Shown piece by piece: positions 44,590 to 51,150 of a stretch of 51,150 nucleotides of DNA (position 1 is the first letter of the stretch; every line of letters starts with the position of its first letter). This DNA is from Cylindrodendrum hubeiense (taxonomy: Eukaryota; Ascomycota; Sordariomycetes; Hypocreales; Nectriaceae), in the NCBI GenBank assembly GCA_014621425.1, contig JAANBB010000294.1, forward strand, positions 1 through 51,150, read 5' to 3'. The translations under genes and the position numbers were made by a program. The notes beneath the pieces are model-generated. The model was not told where the DNA came from and made no database searches. It was given only the letters and a program-made list of their open reading frames with translations.

Positions 44590-46851
44590 ATGGGCGCATC
44601 CAACAATGACCGCAAGCGCACCCGCGCCGATGCGGACGATATCGAACCCGCTGACTTCGAGGATCGAGACAATGGAGCAGTCCAGGCCACCAAGAGGGCG
44701 AGAGTCGAAGAGCGACGATCGCTCTTCGTCCGATCTCTGCCTGCTGGTGTTACCAGTGAGACTTTGACCGACTTCTTCTCCGAGCACTTTCCAGTGAAGC
44801 ACGCCGTCGTGGTCGTTGATCAAAAGACCAAGGAATCACGAGGCTACGGTTTCGTCACTTTCGCAGACGCCGACGACGCCAAGGAGGCGAAGGAGAAATT
44901 GGACAAACAAGAGTGGGATGGCAAAAAAATCAGACTCGACCTTGCCGAGCGCAGACATCGAAACGAATCCAGCGGTCCTGCCGTAACTCCTGCTGGCAAG
45001 CCCCCCAAGAAGGACGAGTACCAAAAGGCCCCGAAGTTGATTGTGCGCAACTTGCCTTGGAGCATCAAGACCTCCCAGCAGCTGGAGAACCTCTTCCGCA
45101 GCTTTGGCAAGGTCAAATTCGCAGATCTCCCGCAATCAAAGGGCAAGCTTAAGGGTTTCGGTTTCGTCACCATCCGAGGAAAGAAGAATGCAGAGACTGC
45201 CTTGGAAGCTATCAATGGCAAGGAAATCGACGGCAGAACCCTCGCTGTTGACTGGGCTGTGGACAAGGAGACCTGGGATCTACAGAACCCAGACCAGAAA
45301 AAGAGTACCAAGAAGGAGGAGGAGGAGGATGCTGAAGATGACGAGGAATCTGTCACCGCCGAGAATGACGAGGATGATGACGAGGAGGAAGAAGAGGATG
45401 AGGATGAGGATAAGGAGGACGGCGCTGCGAAGCCGACTCGAGATTCGGAGCTCGACGCCGACCTGGAAAACTTCATGAAGAACTACATGCAAAATATGGA
45501 GGACGATGACGACGAAGACGACGAAGACAAAAAGGAGCAGGAGGCAAAGAAGAATGCCCCACCCAAGAGATTGATGACAGACAACTCAGGTACTGTTTTC
45601 CTTCGGAACCTGCCTTTTACGGCAACCGATGAACAGCTCAAGGGCTTTTTTGAGCACTTTGGAAAGGTCAGGTATGCCCGCGTTGTCATGAACAAGATCA
45701 CAGAGAAACCCGCCGGTACTGCCTTCGTATGCTTCTACAACGCGGATGACGCCAAGGCCTGTGTCAAGGGAGCGCCTCGCCCCAAGGAGCCAGTCTCCAT
45801 GGGCAAGAACTCCATTCTTCAAGACGAGAGCGCCGACCCTGATGGCAAGTACACTCTGGACGGTCGACTCCTCCAGGTCGCACAGGCTGTCAACAAGGAC
45901 GAGGCCACCAACCTCGCCGACACCTCGCTCGCTAAGCGAAGGGAGACCGATAAGCGCAGACTCTTCCTTCTTTCCGAGGGCCAAATCGACCGAAACTCGC
46001 CCCTTTTCAACATTCTCACTCCCGCGGAGCACCACATGAGAGATGCTAGCTCTGCCCAGCGCAAGAAGCTTGTGCAGAAGAACCCCAGCTTGCACCTGAG
46101 CTTGGCCCGTCTCGCTATCCGCAACATTCCCCGCAATATGGGCGCAACTGAGCTGAAGGAGCTCGCCAGAAAGGCCGTGGTTGGGTTTGCCACGGAAGTC
46201 AGAGAGGGTCGTCGACAACCCCTTTCGAAGGAGGAGAATGCTCGAGATGGCAAGGACGCCAAGGAGAAGGACCGTGAGAGGAAGCTTAAGGGCAAAGGTA
46301 TCGTCCGCCAGGCTAAGATTATCTTCGAGAGCGCAAAGGGAACCAAGGTGGAGGAGACGACTGGCGGAAAGAGCCGTGGCTATGGTTTCATCGAGTACAC
46401 GTCTCATCATTGGGCTCTGATGGGTCTCCGGTACCTGAACGGCCGACAACTCGAGAACGAGACCGGAAAGAAGCAGAGACTTGTGGTTGAGTTTGCCATT
46501 GAGAATGCCCAGGTTGTCCAGCGACGCAAGGTCAACGAGGTCAAGTCCCGTCAGGGACAAGAGAACCGAGCATTGGGTATTAAGCCTGATGCGAAGGACA
46601 AGAGCAAGGGACGTGATGGCAAGGGGCGCGATGGCAAGGGGCGCGATGGCAAGGCCCACAATGACAAGAGACGCGATGGCAAGGTTCGTGATCGCAAGGG
46701 CGGCAAGCCGGCGGAGGTGCAGGCGGAAGTGCAGGCGGAGGTGCAGGAGAGCGGCAAGTCGAGTGATCCCAAGGAGGATATGCAGCAGAGGCTGATTGCG
46801 AGGAAGAGGCTTGTGCGCAAGAAGAAGGCTCAATCGCGTGGCAAGAATTAG
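44590..46851 (+). CDS. nop4: Nucleolar RNA-binding protein Nop4 (RBM28-like)
   Basis: A single exon of 753 residues with four RRMs. RRM1 is about 43-122 (LFVRSLP; GYGFVTF), RRM2 about 148-225 (LIVRNLPW; GFGFVTI), RRM3 about 334-430 (VFLRNLPF; GTAFVCF) and RRM4 about 500-640 (LAIRNIP; GYGFIEY). Long acidic Glu/Asp runs at about 238-325 separate RRM2 and RRM3. This order matches yeast Nop4/Nop77, needed for pre-60S assembly and 27S/25S rRNA processing. The C terminus contains six 5-residue repeats (KGRDG type, 673-702), then three AEVQ repeats (708-719), and a basic end. It is divergent from cnd3. Confidence 0.92.
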   Translation: MGASNNDRKRTRADADDIEPADFEDRDNGAVQATKRARVEERRSLFVRSLPAGVTSETLTDFFSEHFPVKHAVVVVDQKTKESRGYGFVTFADADDAKEAKEKLDKQEWDGKKIRLDLAERRHRNESSGPAVTPAGKPPKKDEYQKAPKLIVRNLPWSIKTSQQLENLFRSFGKVKFADLPQSKGKLKGFGFVTIRGKKNAETALEAINGKEIDGRTLAVDWAVDKETWDLQNPDQKKSTKKEEEEDAEDDEESVTAENDEDDDEEEEEDEDEDKEDGAAKPTRDSELDADLENFMKNYMQNMEDDDDEDDEDKKEQEAKKNAPPKRLMTDNSGTVFLRNLPFTATDEQLKGFFEHFGKVRYARVVMNKITEKPAGTAFVCFYNADDAKACVKGAPRPKEPVSMGKNSILQDESADPDGKYTLDGRLLQVAQAVNKDEATNLADTSLAKRRETDKRRLFLLSEGQIDRNSPLFNILTPAEHHMRDASSAQRKKLVQKNPSLHLSLARLAIRNIPRNMGATELKELARKAVVGFATEVREGRRQPLSKEENARDGKDAKEKDRERKLKGKGIVRQAKIIFESAKGTKVEETTGGKSRGYGFIEYTSHHWALMGLRYLNGRQLENETGKKQRLVVEFAIENAQVVQRRKVNEVKSRQGQENRALGIKPDAKDKSKGRDGKGRDGKGRDGKAHNDKRRDGKVRDRKGGKPAEVQAEVQAEVQESGKSSDPKEDMQQRLIARKRLVRKKKAQSRGKN
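46606..46695 (+). repeat. 15-nt in-frame minisatellite in nop4
   Basis: Six tandem 15-nt units encode KGRDG three times, then KAHND, KRRDG and KVRDR. Units 2 and 3 are identical at the DNA level, pointing to recent duplication. Confidence 0.85.
46711..46746 (+). repeat. 12-nt in-frame repeat in nop4
   Basis: Three 12-nt units encode AEVQ each (GCGGARGTGCAG). Units 1 and 3 are identical; unit 2 differs by one synonymous base. Confidence 0.85.
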
Positions 46852-47274
46852 ACGCTACTCTTGATACCTGAAAATTGTTTTACTGGCGTTCAATTGTTAT
46901 CAGTCTCAAATCGTGTAGATATATGTGATCAAACGAGATCGATTCAGAGGAAAATTTCCTTGCTGGATATAATTCTCAGTTCAAGACCCTTTTCACATTT
47001 TACTTCTTCAACATTGCTATTCGCACATTCTTCCCTAGAACTGGCTCCGCAAATAATTAACGACATAACACTGAGATGCAAAAATGACCTCTGAAATAAA
47101 ACCAGGAGAAGGCAGATAGATACTAGAAACTATGTAAATAGCAATACCCTTTTTCTTTTTTGAGCTCCGATTATCCTACATTTAGATAGCTATGTAATAC
47201 AAGTCATAAATATCATACATCATTGAGTCGAGAGTCCGAAGTGATGCCAGAGTAGCATGCAATCGTGACTGGTT
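46852..47274. other. Convergent, AT-rich intergenic region
   Basis: 423 bp of 3' flanks with AT-rich sequence containing AATAAA-like motifs near 47093-47100. Nothing else is seen. Confidence 0.55.
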
Positions 47275-48357
47275 TCATTTCCAGAGCCAACCCGCCTTCG
47301 TCTCTACGCTGCCCTTGGCATTGATACCAGACTTGTCGTCACCGTCCTTGGACTCGTCAGACTGCTTGTCAGCAGGACGGACGGTGTAGTGGGTTTGGCT
47401 CCCAATCTGGTTGCCGTCCTCATCGAGCGTCTTGACTGTGACCTTGCTGTGCAGGTACCCGAAGCGGTCCACGTACTCATCTTTGATGACCTCCTGACTC
47501 TTGTCGAGGGACCTGTCCTGTTGGGACTTTGCAAGTGAGGTGGACGGGTTGTCTGTGATGGATTTTACGAAAGTATCCCAGGAGGATTGGGAATTGGAGA
47601 AGGATGACTGGACGGAGGAAAAGAAGTCATCAAAATGCTCGGGTTCGTTGCGACGACGGCGAACATGCTCCGATTCGGGGCTCTCCCGGAATGAATGGGG
47701 GGAACTATCGTCATCCTCGAAGACACGACGAGAATCCCTAGAGTCTTCGCCAGTCACGGCCCTCCAGGCGTTTACGGCTCTGCGATCCAGTTCGCGGTGG
47801 AAGTAGTCCCAGTTGGTGTCTGCCACCTGCGCTAGAAGCTGACCCGGGCTGGGCATGTCAAGGATGCCCTGCGACTTCAACCTTCGCAACCAAAAGTAGG
47901 CGGGTTCTCCATCGGGGAACATGGCGCGCAGGAGCTTGCGTTGTTCGTAGCGGGCGGAAATGGCTGGCAACGGCTGGCCCTGGGAGACAGCAAGCAGATC
48001 CTCAAAGGCATCTTCAAACGTGAAGACAGAGGGGTCGAGGTTCGACGGAGCATCATTAGGGACGGGCTGGGGGAGAGAGCGGAGAGCGAGGGGAGAGTAG
48101 GGCGAAAGCGCGACCGAGGCCATGGAACGGTCGGGCCAGGAGAGCTCGGTGTCGACGGGGCCGAACATGCTGGCGTTTGATGAAGAGCTAGTAGGGTCCG
48201 AGTCAGACTGGGCTGAAGACGATTTGGTCGAAGCCGAGATGGAGCCAGAAGTGGAGAATGAAGAGTTGAAGCCGAACCGCGCGGGTTTGGAGTCGGTGTT
48301 GCTGGAGTTGCCGAAACGGTCCAGGGCAGTGGAAGATGAGTCGTCGTCGCGTGTCAT
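47275..48357 (-). CDS. Uncharacterised fungal protein
   Basis: A single exon of 360 residues; I do not recognise the family. Residues 1-95 are Ser-rich and look disordered. A more ordered core follows (about 105-205): FTFEDAFEDLLAVSQG, then RYEQRKLLRAMFPDGEPAYFWLRRL, and a Trp-containing segment TNWDYFHRELDRRAVNAWRAV. Next comes a charged, Ser-rich linker. A second conserved-looking block near 296-330 (YVDRFGYLHSKVTVKTLDEDGN) is followed by an acidic tail ending GWLWK. No signal peptide or membrane segment is seen. Codon use resembles the neighbours. The first ATG of the frame is at 48357; codons before it carry no ATG. It converges with nop4. Confidence 0.75.
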   Translation of the reverse strand: MTRDDDSSSTALDRFGNSSNTDSKPARFGFNSSFSTSGSISASTKSSSAQSDSDPTSSSSNASMFGPVDTELSWPDRSMASVALSPYSPLALRSLPQPVPNDAPSNLDPSVFTFEDAFEDLLAVSQGQPLPAISARYEQRKLLRAMFPDGEPAYFWLRRLKSQGILDMPSPGQLLAQVADTNWDYFHRELDRRAVNAWRAVTGEDSRDSRRVFEDDDSSPHSFRESPESEHVRRRRNEPEHFDDFFSSVQSSFSNSQSSWDTFVKSITDNPSTSLAKSQQDRSLDKSQEVIKDEYVDRFGYLHSKVTVKTLDEDGNQIGSQTHYTVRPADKQSDESKDGDDKSGINAKGSVETKAGWLWK

Positions 48358-49256
48358 GTCGGGGATAGACAAGAGATGTTGGAGGAAAGTCGATGATGGT
48401 CTGACAATGATGGCAAATGCCGAACGCAGCAGTCTTTACTCTTTATTCGTCAAGAAGTTACTGCGTACCGTAGTGCTTGGTGCCTCTGAACCCGATTCAT
48501 GTGACGTCCCGAAAGATGAGGAAGACGATGGAAGCGGTAAAGCGTGGTGGACCCGACGGCCGATGGCCGACGGTACGAAGTAGATTGTGGCGCGAGCGGG
48601 GCCAGAGTGGCTTTGCAGGCTGGGATTCTCGAAGGGCCATTGGCTTGCGCCTCGCTCCTCGCACTCCTGTCGCTCCTCTCGCATGGGTGCCGCCAAAGCG
48701 ATATGCGAAATGACAACATGGACCCGCTGCGCCAGCGCAACACCCAAGGCCCCGAAGCCCCGAGGCCCCCGTGCAGGCGCGGGAAACAGGGAGCCAGGGA
48801 GCCAGGGAGCGCCATCCACTGGCGCTGCTCGCTGAGGTCATGCCTGCCTGGGGCACCAAGCAGTTCGTTCACCTTGCAGTCAGGCATTTCAACACGGCGA
48901 AACAATGGCCAACGCCGCCACCCGAAATCCATCAACGTGAGACATCGCCGTCACCTTTGTCACCTTTTCTTCCTCGCCGGGCCAGCCTTCTTGTTATGTC
49001 TCGTTAGAGCTGCTTGCTTCCCCACTGCCGCCGCTGCCACTTCCTCTGGCCGCTGGTCATGTTGTACAACCCAAGCTGCTCCAGAGGTCACTCGCTGCCC
49101 CCATGATATTGTTACCGTTACGACATCGCCATCGTCTTGCGTGTCCGGCGCCCTACGCCATTTAACCACCCCCTCTTCCGAAGCCGCCATTCCCACTCCT
49201 CCATCTCCTCCATCTCCGAAACCTCTCGAACCCCTCCTCCGAGCCAGCGCCCGACG
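48358..49256. other. Divergent region upstream of the uncharacterised gene and the NIPA gene
   Basis: 899 bp. Open frames on both strands lack domains. The frame of the NIPA gene is open back to about 49137 but contains no ATG there. No repeats or RNA genes are seen. Confidence 0.5.
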
Positions 49257-51150
49257 ATGCTGCGAGCCATTGTCGAGTCGCCGGCGCCCTCGCTCGCCTC
49301 CAGCGCATGGCCCAGTTCCCTGGCCAGTGACGCGCCCAACGGCGGCGACTCTGACGGCGACCCGGGCGACAATCTACAAGAATGGTCCTCATTAATTGGC
49401 ATCACCACTGCCATCGTGGGAAACGTCCTTATTGCTCTGGCCCTCAATGTACAGCGATATGCGCATATCCAGCTCCATAAAGAACGTCATCGGATACGAC
49501 GGAGGGCCAAAGATGCATTGAAACGGGCTCAGAACAAGAGCCAGGCCGGTTCATACGGTACCCTCGGTGGTGATCAAAATGGCAATGCCTATCAAAACGG
49601 TGTTGGAAGCTCTGCAGTCCATCATGACGACGAACATGTCGACGACAGCCACGAATCCGACCCGCTAAGAAACTCCTTCCACTCCAGCGTGTCCAACGAA
49701 TCCAATAGCGATGATGAACAGGACCAAGCTGCTTTGTCGTACCTCAGATCGCCCTACTGGTGGCTGGGCCAAGTTCTCATTACACTCGGCGAGATGGGCA
49801 ACTTCTTGGCTTATGGATTTGCACCGGCCTCCATTGTCTCACCCCTCGGTGTGGTCGCCTTGATATCAAACTGTATCATTGCCCCCGCCATGTTCAACGA
49901 GAGATTCAGGGCTCGCGATTTCTGGGGCGTCGTCATTGCTGTTGGCGGTGTCATCACCGTCGTGCTAAGTGCGAAGGGAGAGGAGACGAAGCTGAATCCC
50001 CACGACGTCTTGGACGCCATCACGACCCTCGCCTTTGAGATTTACCTAGGCGTCACCATCTTCCTTATTGTCGTCCTCATGTGGGCGAGCCCCAAGTACG
50101 GGAGGGAGACGATCCTGATCGACTTGGGGCTTGTAGGCCTATTCGGTATGTTCGCTCGCACTTGATGATAATGTATGTGAGCTTGAGAACTTGATGCTAA
50201 CCACGAAACAGGCGGTTATACTGCCCTGGCCACCAAAGGCGTATCCTCGATGCTGTCCTCGACCCTCTGGCGAGCATTTACCACACCCGTTACCTATATC
50301 CTCATTCTCATCCTCCTCATGACGGCCATCATGCAGATTCGCTACGTCAACAAATCGCTACAGCGCTTCGACTCGACGCAGGTCATCCCGATCCAGTTCG
50401 TCATGTTCACACTTTGCGTCATCATCGGCAGTGCCGTCCTGTACCGTGACTTTCAGCGAACGACGGCTGAACAGGCAGCCAAGTTCATCGGGGGCTGCTT
50501 GCTAACCTTCTTTGGCGTCTTCCTGATCACGAGCGGCAGAGAGCAGAGCCACGACGATGACGACGCATTATCAGACACCGACGGCGTTGAGGAGACGATC
50601 GGCTTGGCCCGCCAGGACACGAATGGCCTTTCGTCGGGCCCAAATGGGCAAGAGTTTCCAGCTCCTAAATCGCGGTCGCGCCGATCGAGTCGACTGTCGC
50701 AGGCGAGCTATTTGGAATCGCTCCGCGTCGTCACGCCACATCACGATGGGGGCATCCCATCAGGGAGGCTCATGGGATCGAATGGTTCGCATAGCTCCCC
50801 CGGCCAGGAAACTCCGATCCACAGCAACCCATGGAAGGACGTGGGGGTCCCGTCAACTCCGCCCGGCCAAGGCATCAGGACATTCTCAGCGGATACAATC
50901 CTGACAGCGCCTGGTGTAGATGCAGGCGCAGGATTGACGACAGTCTCAAATCCAACAACGCCCCTGAGAGATGGGGCTGCACCAGATGGTGCCTTGCCTC
51001 CTCGCCCCAGCCTCAGTCCGATCAAGTCGGGCGGGACCCATCATCGTTCTCGAACCTTCATCTCGCCGTCGCCGCTGTCCTCGACCGTCACTGCTGTCGT
51101 CAAGGACGCCTTCCTGCGTGCCACGGACGACCCCCGACTTCGCAAGACAT
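49257..51150 (+). CDS. NIPA-type magnesium transporter family protein, partial
   Basis: Exon 1 is 49257-50145 and exon 2 starts at 50212 and is still open at the window edge. At least 609 residues are visible. A short N terminus precedes the first membrane segment (IGITTAIVGNVLIALALNVQRYAH). A hydrophilic Asp/Ser-rich loop (about 80-155) follows, then segments typical of the NIPA/DUF803 family: WWLGQVLITLGEMGNFLAYGFAPASIVSPLGVVALISN. A last hydrophobic hairpin (FVMFTLCVIIGSAVLYRDF...FFGVFLITS) ends the membrane part near 425. A long Ser/Pro/Gly-rich, probably cytosolic tail continues past the edge. NIPA proteins are linked to Mg2+ transport in animals; substrate in fungi is inferred. The 3' end is missing from the window. 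Confidence 0.88.

Noticed and set aside
45586..46833. 415-codon antisense frame over nop4
   Set aside because: A codon-bias shadow of the real gene, rich in Leu/Ser/Ala with no domain.
48544..49395. 283-codon plus-strand frame across the divergent spacer
   Set aside because: Cys/Ser/Arg/Pro-rich with no domain, and it overlaps the start of the NIPA gene in another frame.

Overview
The window is nuclear DNA of a filamentous ascomycete (Pezizomycotina), most likely a Sordariomycete and possibly Hypocreales. This rests on short (about 50-210 nt) GT-AG introns, GC-rich third codon positions, pyrimidine-rich 5' leaders, and fungal-specific proteins (Rmp1, a Tup1/RCO-1 corepressor, DUF2015, DUF2423, an Ade5,7 fusion, C-5 sterol desaturase). 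I can support 17 protein-coding genes; the last runs off the right edge. All exon joins were derived by hand from splice sites and reading-frame continuity, and are unconfirmed by transcripts. I see no rRNA, tRNA, CRISPR array or intact transposon.

Left part (1-13.1 kb): a Ran1/Ksp1-type Ser/Thr kinase behind an unusually long, ATG-depleted upstream region; convergent to it an AVT1-like vacuolar amino acid transporter; then RNase MRP subunit Rmp1, convergent with the Tup1/RCO-1 corepressor. Centre (13.1-27.9 kb): gene-poor. A 6.4-kb stretch without a credible gene separates tup1 from erg3. A small DUF2015 membrane protein and ribosomal protein eL28 flank a moderately AT-richer 2.3-kb spacer, followed by a 3.1-kb spacer with several short tandem repeats.

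Right part (27.9-51.15 kb): dense housekeeping genes in alternating orientation. These are cytosolic malate dehydrogenase, TRAPP subunit Trs33/TRAPPC6, the bifunctional purine enzyme Ade5,7 (with one frame disruption), a Siz/PIAS SUMO ligase, a DUF2423 protein, GPI-anchor enzyme Las21/Gpi7, condensin subunit Cnd3/CAP-G, ribosome-biogenesis factor Nop4, an unrecognised conserved-looking protein, and a NIPA-type transporter (partial). The genes are functionally unrelated neighbours; I see no secondary-metabolite cluster, defence island or mobile system.

The most notable signals are: the kinase upstream region, with only two ATGs in 1.46 kb, both opening three-codon Met-Ser-Leu uORFs, plus two perfect TGACTCA sites; a one-base frame break in a 7-C run of ade5,7; a stop-free 210-nt intron and a probable GC-AG intron in the SUMO ligase gene; and the 6.4-kb tup1-erg3 gap.
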